From positions 62,001-126,000 of the forward strand of contig NZ_BAIV01000014.1 of the NCBI RefSeq assembly GCF_000517545.1: a stretch of DNA of 64,000 nucleotides, read 5' to 3'. The stretch's first letter is position 1. Each line of letters opens with the position of its first letter. A model generated the notes under the pieces. The model was not told where the DNA came from. It worked only from the letters and a program-made list of their open reading frames with translations, and did no database searches. Below are positions 29,314-39,520 of the stretch, in pieces. The translations under genes and the position numbers were made by a program. The DNA comes from Bacteroides reticulotermitis JCM 10512 (GTDB taxonomy: Bacteria > Bacteroidota > Bacteroidia > Bacteroidales > Bacteroidaceae).

Positions 29314-30205
29314 ATGAGAAGTAAAACTACTTCGCTATCTTCCAGATGAAGTTTTGCATCCTTCCGGATTTGAAATAAAGACTTTCAGTGAACTTTATGC
29401 GCAGAAAGTTGCACAGGAAACGATATATGAAAAGCACAGAGCCTCCTTTTATCATATCTTCCGGTATAAAGGAGACAGTAGTTGTCACTATGTTAAGAAC
29501 AAGCAATTAACTTTCGAAAAAGACAGTCTGTTGATCGTTAACCGAGATGTATTTCAACAATATTCCCGCTATAAATGTATGGACGATATGATACTGTTCA
29601 GCTTCGATTTCTTTGGATATAATCAAGAGGAAATTGATTTTCTAAATACATGTAGCCTTTTTCGCACCGATTATGTCGTGATTCCTCCATCTTTGGAAAG
29701 CTTTATAACCGACATAGAGGAGTATTTTTATTTATTGAAAAATATAACAACAAATGAAAATAATAAAAAACCGGAAACAAAAATGATCATACTGCGTAAC
29801 ATTTTGCATAATACGTTGATAATAATCGAAAGGGAATACCGTCGACATAAAAAAAATAGATCCATACCTCTCCTGAATATCCCCAATTGCGTACAGCAAT
29901 TCAAAGAACTTTTATGTGAGCATTATCAAACACAAAAACAGGTCGCTTTCTACGCCAAAAAACTAAACATAACAGAAAGAAAATTATCTCGGACCATTTA
30001 TAATACACACGGGCTCTCAGCTAAAGAATATATTAACGAAAAGGTCTTAACGGAAGCCCTCCGACTATTGGAGAATACAACACTCAGCCAAGGAGAAATA
30101 GCCTCCAAGCTGGGCTTTGATCTTACATATTTCATTAAATTCTTCCGAAAACACAAGAAGATATCACCAGCTCAATACAAACAAAAATTACAAATAAAGT
30201 TATGA
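29314..30205 (+). CDS. AraC-family transcriptional regulator
   Basis: About 295 residues. The N-terminal ~150 residues are a cupin-like sensing region (SSCHYVKNKQLTFEKDSLLIVN), and the C-terminal ~100 residues form the two HTH motifs of AraC (KQVAFYAKKLNITERKLSR, SQGEIASKLGFDLTYFIKFFRKH). The frame is open from 29318 but has no ATG there; the ATG at 29314 is one base out of frame. Restoring two A between them gives MKEVKLLRYLPDEVLHPSGFE, a natural N-terminus, so a lost-base artefact is likely. Otherwise TTG at 29354 would be the start. Target genes are unknown. Confidence 0.83.
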
Positions 30206-30501
30206 AACACCGGACTCTTGTTTGTCTATCAAAAAGGACAAATAACACATACCTCCCGCAAACTAAATACAGTAAAAACACAGATTAACAAACGAATGAT
30301 TCATTCAAAATATACGAGAATAAAATATATATATCTTTTTGGTAGGTCACGGTTAGGTTAGGACAAGATAGGCAACATACCCAAGCGGAAATATCGAATA
30401 AATGGGTTTTGCATAATATACATTTTGTGTGGGGTGCGTGTACTTGCAATTTCCAGAAAGGGCCGAACTATTAAATATACACATTGATGCTTATTGTTTT
30501 T
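30206..30501. other. Intergenic region with no recognised feature
   Basis: It lies between the convergent AraC gene and the minus-strand secreted gene run. No ORF, strong hairpin or promoter was identified. Confidence 0.3.
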
Positions 30502-31494
30502 TTAATATTTCCATATAGTCCATTCTCCGTTTACTTTGCGGCGGGTCTTAAAATTTAGCTCTTCTTTAATAATCCCCAGACCATCACCGTCATAATACTG
30601 CTTGAGGTTTCCCTCGGGCAAGAACAAAGTAACGGTGCGCGCCGTGACAGAACCGTTACGGATAAGCCGATAATCCTCGCTGATTTTGTCCGCATCGTCG
30701 TATCCGGTCAACTTTTCCCACCCGTCCCCAGCAGCTGTGATATAGCTCTCTCCCGTCAATTTGCCGTTATCATCGTATTGGTAGCCTTGTACGGTTCCAC
30801 CGATGACCTTCCTATAACTGTTTTCACCTGTTTTTTCCATGTACATCACGGTCATACTTCCATCAAGGCGGTACGTACACATAATTTCCACTTTACCTGC
30901 TTCCAAGTAACGTATTGCACGCTCCCGGCATAAAGTGGACGAATTAGCTTTTCCGTCTGTGGACAAGTCCGGCTTAAACTCTTTCTCGAGAACAATCCGG
31001 CCTTGTCCATCGTAGTTCAGTTCCACTCTCCTGATAGTCATTTTATCTCCGTCTCCCGTTCCGGGCAGTAAGACAGCGTTTACCCTTCCATCCGCACCGT
31101 TCTCAAAGCGGACAGTGACGGTCATTGGCCCGCCATCCTTGTAATCCATACCGGTAACCCTTCCGTTCGCTCCGAAGAAATCATAACGGCGTGCATTATA
31201 GGTAATGGAAACTGCAGCGCCAGCAGGGAATGAGACCTTCAATTCCCTGATATTCTTCAGTGTCGGATCTGCAGAAAAACGTTGCGCACCAATCAAACCG
31301 TCGTTATCATAGAGCGTTTCGAGCTTTACGACATAGGGCGTACCAGAGGAATCATCCAGTTGGATGAAGGCCAACAGGGCATCCACGGCAGACTGTATCA
31401 GTCTGTTTGTCGTTTTACCTTGCTGTGCCTTCACACAAGGAAGCACAGCAAAGCAAACGATAGCTCCTGTCACTATTAGCCGGTAAATGTTCAT
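30502..31494 (-). CDS. Secreted protein with YD/RHS-like strands
   Basis: A 330-residue protein with signal MNIYRLIVTGAIVCFAVLPC. Beyond residue 90 it consists of repeated short strands of the kind YDFFGANGRVTGMDY, LNYDGQGRIVLEKEF, GYQYDDNGKLTGESY and KQYYDGDGLGIIKEE, which look like degenerate YD repeats. The function is unknown. It overlaps the stop of the LRR-like gene by 4 bp, so the two are translationally coupled, and it is the last gene of the run that begins with fimbrial locus 1. Confidence 0.6.
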   Translation of the reverse strand: MNIYRLIVTGAIVCFAVLPCVKAQQGKTTNRLIQSAVDALLAFIQLDDSSGTPYVVKLETLYDNDGLIGAQRFSADPTLKNIRELKVSFPAGAAVSITYNARRYDFFGANGRVTGMDYKDGGPMTVTVRFENGADGRVNAVLLPGTGDGDKMTIRRVELNYDGQGRIVLEKEFKPDLSTDGKANSSTLCRERAIRYLEAGKVEIMCTYRLDGSMTVMYMEKTGENSYRKVIGGTVQGYQYDDNGKLTGESYITAAGDGWEKLTGYDDADKISEDYRLIRNGSVTARTVTLFLPEGNLKQYYDGDGLGIIKEELNFKTRRKVNGEWTIWKY

Positions 31495-33018
31495 TCCGAG
31501 GGCTTGATTAGATAGGGTGCAATAAGTTTAAAGTCGGCAACCCTTGAACGGAGCGCTTCCATATTTGCCGGGACCCTATTCATGCTACGGTCGGTAATCC
31601 TGACAAATTCGAGTTTTTTACAACCTGACAGTTCAGGAAACTCTATGTTGTTGAAACATCCAGTCAACTCCATTTTTTTGAGGTGGACAAGCGTTTCCAT
31701 TCCTTCCGGATAAGCTCCCATAGGCTTGTCCGGAAGAGAAATGTTCAGTTCTTTCAGGCTGGTCCACCCAGCCAGTGCGGGTACAAATTCCACCCGGGCC
31801 GCTCTCACAGTCAACTTTTCCAACTGCTTTAGTTTTACCGGAAGATTGGCGGGAAGCCGGATTCATAATTAATCAGTGAGAGCTCCTTCAGCCCTGTCAG
31901 GTTACCGAGATCCGCAAGAACCGCAGGACTGTTGCCGGCGCTCACATCTAGCACGTTCACAGACAACTGTTCAAGTTTGGAAATACCACTCAGCACCGGG
32001 TGTGCTATAAAAGCATTCAGCAAGGTCAGACTACACAAGGACGGGCTTTTCTTTATCCATTTGGGACACTCGGCAATGAATGTATTCCGCAACTCTAGAT
32101 GTTGCAAAGCAGACAATGCAGCCAGTTCATCCAACCCCTTGAGCGGGACTTTTTTCTGTTGGTTGTCCATGACGGTAATACTCAGCGAAATTAAGCCGGA
32201 GAGATCCTTTACGAAAGAAGGAATGATGTCGCCGGATGCCAAAGTCAACTTCAAGTCTCTTAAATTTTTCATATCACGGACGCTGGCGGTAATTTCCTCC
32301 ATATTATCTTTAGACGTGATCTCCAGGCGCACCAAATGGGTGAAATCGGTAGAGAAGCTACTAGTATAATTGTAAAAGCCATAGTAGCGATAGTCTTCAG
32401 CCGTGGTAGAAGAATTTAATTTCCGTATCACAGTCAAGTCCTTATAGTCCGGCTCCTTTTCCAACGGATTACAAGAAGGAAGATAACTATATGTAAGGGT
32501 ATCCGAGATTAATTCGCATACCCGAAATCCCTCAACCATTTTCCCAAGCTTCTTCCGGTATCCTTCAATGAGAGTTTCCGGATCCTGTACAAATACGCCC
32601 CACAGCTTATACACACCGAACCGAGGCGTTTCCACGCTACCCCCTATAACCCTAACGCTTTCACCGGGTTTCAGTTTGACAAGTCCTTTCTTTTGTGGAC
32701 TTTCCGAGACCATGGGCGGTGAATTGGAAACGGGCGGTTTCACCACCCCATTCTGCGACACAAACCATAGGCTTTATAGCCGCCCCAATAGGGTTCCGTG
32801 TCATAAGGAACGATAACTGTAACCTCCTGGTCCGATACATTCTTAACGGAAAATTCAAAATGCTTAGTATCTCTGACTCCTGCTTTTTCATCTTTCGGTA
32901 CCAGTTTAAGTTCCAAAGGAGCACTTTGGCAACATATATCACCACAATAAGCCACCGCAAGAGTCAAGGTGATAAAAAAACGAAAAAGCAGAGCAGAATA
33001 TACAAAAAACTGTTTCAT
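31491..33018 (-). CDS. Secreted LRR-like protein, frameshifted twice
   Basis: About 509 residues after joining three frames. Signal MKQFFVYSALLFRFFITLTL, then a ~90-residue beta domain (KHFEFSVKNVSDQEVTVIVP), a spacer, and leucine-rich repeats from about residue 200 (LVRLEITSKDNMEEI, LISLSITVMDNQQ, LQHLELRNTFIAECP, LKELNISLPDKP, LKKMELTGCFNNIEFP). Breaks lie near 32755 (TATGGTTTG: one extra G or T restores AYGFVSQNGVV) and near 31850 (TCCGGCTTCC: one extra G restores SGLPANLPVKLKQ). The LRR region would mediate protein binding at the surface or in the periplasm. Confidence 0.72.
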
Positions 33019-33048
33019 TATTTCTAAGCTTTATTTGTGTTTACCGTA

Positions 33049-33495
33049 TTATTCTACTTGTTTTTTGCCAGAGAGTGCTTCAAAGGTCGCCAACACTTCC
33101 GATCCATGTTTCAACGTCAACCGATCGGCTTCTAGTTCATAGCCATCGGCAGATGCAAAAACTTTTAAAACAGCATTCTCCACATCCATTCCTTGCATAC
33201 AGTATTTTTTTGTGGAAATCATTCTTTCAAATTTTATGGTCTTTTTATCAACTGTCACCATACCGTTGTAATTGTTGCATCCGCTAACGCCGGATACTTT
33301 ATCCCCGACTATTTTCATTGTGACCGGAAAGCCGTCTGTCGGTACAAGTTCCTTGTCACTTACAACGTTTTTCACGGAAATCAGGCTCCATTCAGCAGTT
33401 TCGATGCTTGCCTGCTTCTCGTACTGTTTCACCGTTGAGCATGAGCATATCAATGTAACGGTGATCATGCCTGAAATAAATAAAATTTTCTTCAT
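33049..33495 (-). CDS. META-domain lipoprotein (HslJ-like)
   Basis: A 148-residue lipoprotein with lipobox in MKKILFISGMITVTLICSC. The META domain follows: AEWSLISVKN, FPVTMKIVGDKVSGVSGCNNYNG (here FPVTMKIVGDKVS then GCNNYNG) and RMISTKKYCMQG. These are the conserved W-L, GCNxY and T-KxC positions of the HslJ/META family, which is linked to stress or antibiotic tolerance in enterobacteria. It lies 21 bp from the fimbrillin-like gene upstream and 30 bp from the LRR gene downstream, in one strand run. Confidence 0.85.
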   Translation of the reverse strand: MKKILFISGMITVTLICSCSTVKQYEKQASIETAEWSLISVKNVVSDKELVPTDGFPVTMKIVGDKVSGVSGCNNYNGMVTVDKKTIKFERMISTKKYCMQGMDVENAVLKVFASADGYELEADRLTLKHGSEVLATFEALSGKKQVE

Positions 33496-33516
33496 TGTTT
33501 TAATTTGTTTATTTAG

Positions 33517-34440
33517 TTAATCAATAAATATGGAAAATAAAAAAGCTGACGAACGTGTCCCGGCACCCTCCGGCGAATAAATCTCTATCCGAATGTCGTA
33601 CAGATTGTTCCGTACGGGTAAGGGAAGTCCGGTGTTTACAGCATAATCCTTTACCTCCCCCCCCAGTTCGGTATAGATATGTATGTGCGGGGCCGAAGAT
33701 GACTCGTATATATAGGCTACGCTTTCAAACTCTTGTGCATTCGCTTGTGCAAAAGCGATACGGGGATATGAGACCATATCGATGGACGTGAAAGCAGGAA
33801 TATAGCCCTGAACATAGGATGTATATGGTGCTGCGTTTTCAATGGTATATGCGTTTCCCCCACCCACCCACGAAGTGTCAGTAAAAGCCAGAGTGATCCG
33901 TAATTTGGCACAAGTGCGTTTGAGCATGACGAGCGCCGAACTTCTGACCGAGGTTGCCTCCAGATTCATATCATTCGATTCACCATACATAGGTAATCCC
34001 TCTGCAATAGACAGGCCGGCAACTGCAGTAGCCTGTGGTGTCCGCAACGCCTTGAGCCCGGAAAGATTTGCGACGGCATTCAGGGCGGCAATATCCCCAC
34101 AATTGGCTACCACATATACATCCTTCCTGCCTGATTTGGAAGGATTCAGCGGCAAGGCCACCTGCTTGTAGTTCATGGCCGTTGCAGGATCTACGGACGA
34201 AAAAGCTTGATGGACAAACCGGTCGGTAATGAGATTTGAACCCACTTCGGTCAAGAATATGCTGAGATTCCTGATTTCGTATTCTTCGGCCAAGTCGTCT
34301 TCACTTGTTCCCGCCCGGGTAATCTCCTCCGGCGTAAATCTGATGTAGACCGTTTCATGTCCTTCAGCCGGATTACCGTCGTCATCCTTGCAGCAAATAA
34401 AAATTACGACTGCCAGAAATAATATCAGATACTTCTTCAT
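33517..34440 (-). CDS. FimA/Mfa-like fimbrial subunit lipoprotein (locus 1)
   Basis: A 307-residue lipoprotein with signal MKKYLILFLAVVIFICC. The N-terminal half follows the fimbrillin pattern: IRNLSIFLTEVGSNL, KDVYVVANCGDIAALNAV, SSALVMLKRTCAKLRITLAF (strand blocks that bracket the cleavage and donor-strand region in FimA-like proteins). It ends LYDIRIEIYSPE, then a short hydrophobic tail SAFLFSIFID. It is 12 bp downstream of the DUF4906-like gene. It is probably a minor or tip-proximal subunit of locus 1. Confidence 0.72.
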   Translation of the reverse strand: MKKYLILFLAVVIFICCKDDDGNPAEGHETVYIRFTPEEITRAGTSEDDLAEEYEIRNLSIFLTEVGSNLITDRFVHQAFSSVDPATAMNYKQVALPLNPSKSGRKDVYVVANCGDIAALNAVANLSGLKALRTPQATAVAGLSIAEGLPMYGESNDMNLEATSVRSSALVMLKRTCAKLRITLAFTDTSWVGGGNAYTIENAAPYTSYVQGYIPAFTSIDMVSYPRIAFAQANAQEFESVAYIYESSSAPHIHIYTELGGEVKDYAVNTGLPLPVRNNLYDIRIEIYSPEGAGTRSSAFLFSIFID

Positions 34441-34452
34441 AGGAAAAACTGT

Positions 34453-36210
34453 TTATTCCACGCTCCTCACGCAGCGTGTAACCGTGGAGGAGAAGCTGTA
34501 ACGTTGAAACTCCTGGTACAATACCCGATCATAATTGTCCGGATCGCTATAGTTCAGGTAACCGCTGTACCAGTAACCCTTCACTTGATGCACAACCTCC
34601 ATGGGGTACCAGTCTTCTATGCCTGTGAACGGAGGAGCAGGATAAGGCCATCCATTAGGAAACTGACGCGTGGTCACCACAATATCACCCGGGGTGAAAA
34701 ACTGGTCAAGAATTCCCAGTTTAACTCCTCCGGACGTATCCCCTCCGTATATTTCCGAAGGTTCATAGCCCGACAAGTCTGTGCCCGTAAGTTTCTCCAG
34801 AAGTTCCTGTGCCTGTCGGCGGAAAGCCACCGGATATAGAGACAAACCGGAATTGATTCCTTGCCATGTATTGGATTGCCAAATGCGGTAAGTCTGGTCG
34901 AAAAGGGATAAAAAAGACATCATCTCGCAGGATTCTATAATCCTCCATTCTTTCCCGTATTTCTTTTCACAATAGTATGGGGTCTTTCCCTTGATTATAT
35001 TCGGTCCCTGAACATTCGGATCCCACCAGTTGACCACATCCCCGTAAGCGCCTTGAAGACCTTGTTGCAAATATTCATTGCTGGAACGTATCTCGATCTT
35101 TCCACAGGATGTGGGAACCACCACGCTTGAATCTGTAGGCAGTATAGGAGGAATCACTATTCCCTGACCCGGATCCTGAAACATATAGGTATAGGAAGAT
35201 TTAGTCCATGGTTCCACTCCCGTTTTTAGAAATATATCACCTTGACTATCTATATAAGCATTGATCATGTAATGGTAGTTCCTCACCACACTGCTATCCG
35301 ACAGAAGGGGCATATTTCGCCTCTGATCAGTGAGCCCAACTCTTGCTTGGTCCGTCAGTATTGGGAATGACCGATTGTTGATGCATAATTCGGTATAAAC
35401 CGTCCCCCCCTTTTTATTCAGAAACTCTGGAACATAGAAAGTAATCGTACCAATAGAATCATTACTGTAATTGAGTCCGGAAGGATTTACATTATTTGAC
35501 GTGGAAACGGGACCGGTATAATAACGGTCGACTGCCGGTACGGAACTGTTTGCCGCAGTGTTGCGTGCCTGCACCGAAAGAATATATTTTTCTGCAGGAA
35601 TAGTACTTCCTGCAGTCTTTTTCCTGAAAACAACTTCTACTTTAGCCAGCGACCGGATTAGTTCCACTTCTGCTGTAGGAAGTAAAAGCAGCTGCGGATC
35701 ATCCTGTGTTCCACCCGAAAAGACTCGGATTCCTTTATAGCTGGCGGACATCAAAAATCGCCCTAGAACTGTGGAGGCATCCGGATGAAAGTCTGGATCA
35801 TATTGCAAAGCATTAAGAATAGGATCGCTTTGTAGCTGTATTGCTTGGCTCACTGCTGCCAGTGCAGATGTCAACCCTGGATAGACGGACTCATTAGCGA
35901 TAAAATGGAAATCGTATATTCCAGGGGGGAACTTGACGGCTTCACACTTTTGACTTAATCCATTGGGAAAGTTTAGCATAGCGTTGTAAACGACACCTCC
36001 CTTTACATCAAATGCCATCATCCGAACCTCAGTAACCCGGTCTTCACCTCTAAGCACATCTTCATTAATCCCAGTGGAAGAAGTCCTTAGTTGTAAATTG
36101 ATGTACCCGCCACTATCGGTAGCTTCAGATTCCTTATTCCGATCACAGCTAGCCAATAGGATTATCCAAGCATATGTCAGAAAATATATTGCAGTTCTCA
36201 ACTGTTCCAT
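34453..36210 (-). CDS. Large fimbrial lipoprotein, DUF4906-like (locus 1)
   Basis: A 585-residue lipoprotein; the lipobox is in IILLASC near residue 22. The N-terminal half is fimbrillin-like (VTEVRMMAFDVKGGVVYNAM, FHFIANESVYPGL, LIRSLAKVEVVFRKK, MPLLSDSSVVRNYHYMINAY). The C-terminal ~230 residues form another domain rich in aromatic residues (NWWDPNVQG, CEKKYGKEWRIIES). Similar Bacteroidetes proteins are annotated DUF4906 and are thought to be tip or accessory subunits; I assign the family by layout, not by search. It starts 8 bp after the FimB/Mfa2-like gene. Confidence 0.68.
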   Translation of the reverse strand: MEQLRTAIYFLTYAWIILLASCDRNKESEATDSGGYINLQLRTSSTGINEDVLRGEDRVTEVRMMAFDVKGGVVYNAMLNFPNGLSQKCEAVKFPPGIYDFHFIANESVYPGLTSALAAVSQAIQLQSDPILNALQYDPDFHPDASTVLGRFLMSASYKGIRVFSGGTQDDPQLLLLPTAEVELIRSLAKVEVVFRKKTAGSTIPAEKYILSVQARNTAANSSVPAVDRYYTGPVSTSNNVNPSGLNYSNDSIGTITFYVPEFLNKKGGTVYTELCINNRSFPILTDQARVGLTDQRRNMPLLSDSSVVRNYHYMINAYIDSQGDIFLKTGVEPWTKSSYTYMFQDPGQGIVIPPILPTDSSVVVPTSCGKIEIRSSNEYLQQGLQGAYGDVVNWWDPNVQGPNIIKGKTPYYCEKKYGKEWRIIESCEMMSFLSLFDQTYRIWQSNTWQGINSGLSLYPVAFRRQAQELLEKLTGTDLSGYEPSEIYGGDTSGGVKLGILDQFFTPGDIVVTTRQFPNGWPYPAPPFTGIEDWYPMEVVHQVKGYWYSGYLNYSDPDNYDRVLYQEFQRYSFSSTVTRCVRSVE

Positions 36211-36218
36211 ATTTTTTT

Positions 36219-37191
36219 TTATAAATCGGTTGAATAACTATGCACTAACCAATTATTTACCCAAATTTTCATTATCATATAGGTACCACACTTACACTGG
36301 TCAGCCAGGGTAAAACGGATTACATAATCGTGGTCACATTCAGGATTTATTTCTGGATTCTTCAATAGGAGGTACCCAGTAAATCACCACGATACAGTTC
36401 TCTACCCTCTTGCTTATCTTTAATGACTAGCGAAGTATGGTAGCCAGGTATCAATTTCAATATGGTAAATTCTGCTTGTAGAACACCGTCATCGTCAAAG
36501 GCAGGTGATGAACCGTATATCGTTTCTCCACCTGCGCCTATGAAACCTCCAACATTCATCGCTCCATTGGCAGACTCAATCGTGATCTCATAATCATCCT
36601 GACGTGCAAGTCCCTCCACCTCTACTTTCACTCGGTTTGTAACCTCCTGCAGATTGACGTAAGCCGTTTCGAAGACAGAACCGTATTCCGATGGATCCGG
36701 CAGGTATACTGCCGGGCTTTCACCGAAATAGATTCTTTTCCCCGTTAAGATAGCAGTTGTTTGGGTAGCCTGTTGCAACCTGAACAATAAGTCTCCTTTG
36801 GTGGTAATATATGGTACAGGAGTCTCGAGACTGATATTGGTATTGTCCATCCCTCCCCATATCACTACAGTAAAAAGTCCGTTTTCAGCACTTAATGCCT
36901 TCACATGCTGCTGCTCTATTTCCGTAGTACCAGCTTTACAATAAGAAACCAATGTACCGGAACGGTCAAAAACATAGAGTTCTAACCCGTTGGGTTGTGG
37001 GCGCAACGTGTCAGGACTACACGGAGCTTGGAATAAAAACGCACATGGATGCCTTGCGGGCAGTCGTCTGTATTGTCATAAATACAACTACCGATCCCAC
37101 AGAGCAGGAAAAATACGGAGAATAATCGAACAACCGGGAGTATCTTCCGTTCATAATTTGGCTTTTGTCCGCTATCTTTCATCCACTGCAT
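36219..37191 (-). CDS. FimB/Mfa2-family fimbrial anchor subunit (locus 1), frameshifted twice
   Basis: About 325 residues. The lipobox region CGIGSCIYDNTDDCPQG and the following HVRFYSK are the classic opening of Mfa2/FimB proteins, which cap or anchor fimbriae in the outer membrane. The body (LELYVFDRSGTLVSYC, NGLFTVVIWGG, VTNRVKVEVEGL, DYEITIESANGAMN) fits the family. The frame breaks near 37035 (TCCAAGCTCC: one more A) and near 36372 (ACCTCC: one more C). After the second break the natural end is MKIWVNNWLVHSYSTDL, stop at 36219, only 8 bp from the next gene. Without this repair the protein would end at 36362, short by ~47 residues. Confidence 0.82.
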
Positions 37192-37209
37192 GTCCGTATA
37201 TTCAATTTA

Positions 37210-38694
37210 TTATAAATCAATATCGTATGTGTGCACATGCCAGTTCAATACCGTAATGTCAACAGACATATAAGTATCTGTTGTACTTAATGGGTCGGTT
37301 GGTTTGATCGGATTTTCAGGTTCTGGTCCTGTTGGTCTTGGATTGGGATTAGAAGGACCTCTCGGAACGAGTGGATTCCAATTCACGCCGATACTTTTAA
37401 AAGAATTAATGTTCACGTGATAGATATTATTCCGGACTACGGGAGAATTGATGGGCTTCTGTATATTATCAGGATTCAACCAGATGAAGTATAATACTTT
37501 TCCGTTTGTATAAGTGGCTACAGGTTGGTTTTGTATACCAATATTGTAATCCTGTGCGTTTTCTATACTGGAATATATCTTCCCATCCGTACCCCCTATA
37601 TAGAAAGTTCCGTCGGTCAAGGTACCGCCATCCGCTATCTGGGCGGGATCAGGAGTGAAGACAGCTCGTATCAGGATGTATGCAGTGTTTCCTTTTCTGT
37701 ACATAGTGGAAGAGAGATCCGCAGCACTCTTGTGCGTGCTTTCCAACAGGAACTTACCTGGAAGGGTGATCTGGCTTCCATTGCTTGGCTTGGCCGGTAC
37801 GGCATCCGTCAGGTTGGACAAATCGGAATAATCATAATATTTGCTTGCGGTCGTTGTGTAAAGTACTTCGGGGCCCGGTACATAATCGTATCCCCATGTC
37901 TTAGTCGTTCCATTCGTATTGGTTTGTGGAAACAGATATACAGCATTTGCCCCTTGGGCCACGGAATATGTAACGTCTGAAATAAGTCCCAGTTTCACTC
38001 CGTTCGTGTTTGTCACATCGACAGGAGCAGAGCTTGTGACAATGGCACGTGACGGTATCCTAGTCACATCAAGGGTCACCAAATTTTTCCCGTTGGATGT
38101 CACTTCCTGAGCAGTCACTCCATCTTCAATGGAAAAGACTTCACTGCTACCGCTTAATGTCAGGACATCGGCATATATTGCCACCCCATTCGAAGTAGTC
38201 GTTGATTTACCGTAATCGACCTGTGCTATTTGAGACAAAGGAAGAGAGGTTGACAAAGAATAGAGGTAATCAACCGAAGGAGCCGATGGTAACAACGCCT
38301 CGGGACTGTTAATGATAACAATCATTCGTTTATTTCCAGGTGTGGTTTTAAATGGCGTAGTAATCCTTATTGCATCACTGCCGTCAGCATTAGAACTAAA
38401 ACTGTATTCGCCGGAGGTAAACCTACGGTTTTCCAGCAGGTTGTTGCCGTCTGAGGAGAGAAGGTAGATATCCAGTGTTTTAATTTCTGTAACACCGGAA
38501 TATTCGCCGACCGAATTATAGTCCTGATCTTCAACTGCCCTTGTCCTTATCTGTGCGGGAAGAGACAGAGTTATACCCATATAAGTTATACCTTGTGCGG
38601 TTTCTTCCAACGACGAATTGTCGTTATCACTGCAAGCGCTTATCCCGAGTATCAAGGAGAGCGTGATCAAAAAATGGCATACATTCTGTTTCAT
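37210..38694 (-). CDS. Mfa1-family major fimbrial subunit (locus 1)
   Basis: A 494-residue lipoprotein; starting at 38694 gives the signal MKQNVCHFLITLSLILGISAC. The fimbrillin body shows TEIKTLDIYLLSSDG, RMIVIINSPEAL, TLDVTRIPSRAIVTS, NAVYLFPQTNT, ILIRAVFTPDP, VRNNIYHVNINSFKSIG (in two parts) and a C-terminal strand DITVLNWHVHTYDIDL. The C-terminal strand with this pattern is the donor strand that completes the next subunit in type V fimbriae. A Pro-rich linker precedes it. It is 18 bp upstream of the FimB/Mfa2-like gene, the usual order. Confidence 0.8.
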   Translation of the reverse strand: MKQNVCHFLITLSLILGISACSDNDNSSLEETAQGITYMGITLSLPAQIRTRAVEDQDYNSVGEYSGVTEIKTLDIYLLSSDGNNLLENRRFTSGEYSFSSNADGSDAIRITTPFKTTPGNKRMIVIINSPEALLPSAPSVDYLYSLSTSLPLSQIAQVDYGKSTTTSNGVAIYADVLTLSGSSEVFSIEDGVTAQEVTSNGKNLVTLDVTRIPSRAIVTSSAPVDVTNTNGVKLGLISDVTYSVAQGANAVYLFPQTNTNGTTKTWGYDYVPGPEVLYTTTASKYYDYSDLSNLTDAVPAKPSNGSQITLPGKFLLESTHKSAADLSSTMYRKGNTAYILIRAVFTPDPAQIADGGTLTDGTFYIGGTDGKIYSSIENAQDYNIGIQNQPVATYTNGKVLYFIWLNPDNIQKPINSPVVRNNIYHVNINSFKSIGVNWNPLVPRGPSNPNPRPTGPEPENPIKPTDPLSTTDTYMSVDITVLNWHVHTYDIDL

Positions 38695-38741
38695 AACTAA
38701 AAAAGTTAAATTGGTTACTGCATTATAATTCATTTTATTGT

Positions 38742-39353
38742 TTATCCAAAACTCCGGTATCGTATAGCTGATTCGATATGGCAAATACGTAGAGTTGGAT
38801 GGATCTCGCATAACAAGTTAAGTATAGGCCTTCCGCCTTCATATTGCCTGATGAGTTTTTGGCGTACGGCATTATTTACATAGGCATGTGTAAACGAGAA
38901 AAAAGTACCGTTAAGATTAGTATATTCCTTTTCTGAGCCGTCGCCCCAATCAACAAGGATACTTTTCGCCGTGGCTCGGAGTGACACGTTGCTATAAGTA
39001 GGCGTACACGTAAATTCTAAAATTTCGTGCGGTTCGGAAATTGCTGCTGCTTGAATGGTTACGGTTTCGGTAAGCGTGCCGCCCTTAACGGTGATTGTCG
39101 CCTCGCGCGCTGTCGTGGTGTTTTCCTCGACGGAAACGACAATTGTACAGTTACCTGTGTCAGAGGTAGGGTTAAGGGTGAACCATGCGGCATCCTCAGT
39201 AGCAACCCATGCGATGTTACTTGTTACAGTAATAGAGTAGTTTTCATCGGCATTTTCAACCAAGACTACCGATAATTCGGGAGAAAGTTCGTCTTTCGCG
39301 CAACCACCCCACAGTATCGTCACTACAAGTATCAGGATAGAAATGTTTCTCAT
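38742..39353 (-). CDS. BACON-domain lipoprotein, first gene of fimbrial locus 1
   Basis: About 203 residues from the preferred start 39353 (MRNISILILVVTILWGGC, lipobox Cys). Residues ~30-100 form a BACON domain (ENYSITVTSNIAWVATEDA, WFTLNPTSDTGNCTIVVSV, REATITVKGGTLTETVTI), a binding or spacer module of Bacteroidetes. A PKD-like stretch follows (ILVDWGDGSEKEYTNLNG). The last ~35 residues are uncertain: one base added near 38860 gives an alternative end at 38735, so the C-terminus may be affected by the same base losses seen elsewhere. It may be truncated relative to longer BACON proteins. Confidence 0.7.
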   Translation of the reverse strand: MRNISILILVVTILWGGCAKDELSPELSVVLVENADENYSITVTSNIAWVATEDAAWFTLNPTSDTGNCTIVVSVEENTTTAREATITVKGGTLTETVTIQAAAISEPHEILEFTCTPTYSNVSLRATAKSILVDWGDGSEKEYTNLNGTFFSFTHAYVNNAVRQKLIRQYEGGRPILNLLCEIHPTLRICHIESAIRYRSFG

Positions 39354-39469
39354 AATCATATCTTTATTAGTATTAAAATTATCCACATAACGCTCGTTAA
39401 ATAGTCATCCCTCAAACGCAGAAAACAGTCAGACCCTCTTTTTTATATTACTGATATTCAATACATTTA

Positions 39470-39477
39470 CAAAGATA
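39470..39477 (-). promoter_or_regulatory. Possible -7 element of fimbrial locus 1
   Basis: TATCTTTG on the minus strand, identical to the cold-shock promoter -7. The implied leader to the BACON gene is about 110 nt. No good -33 element was found. Confidence 0.35.
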
Positions 39478-39520
39478 TAGAAAGACACAGCTTGAATATA
39501 CTTAATTTCATGCAACAATT

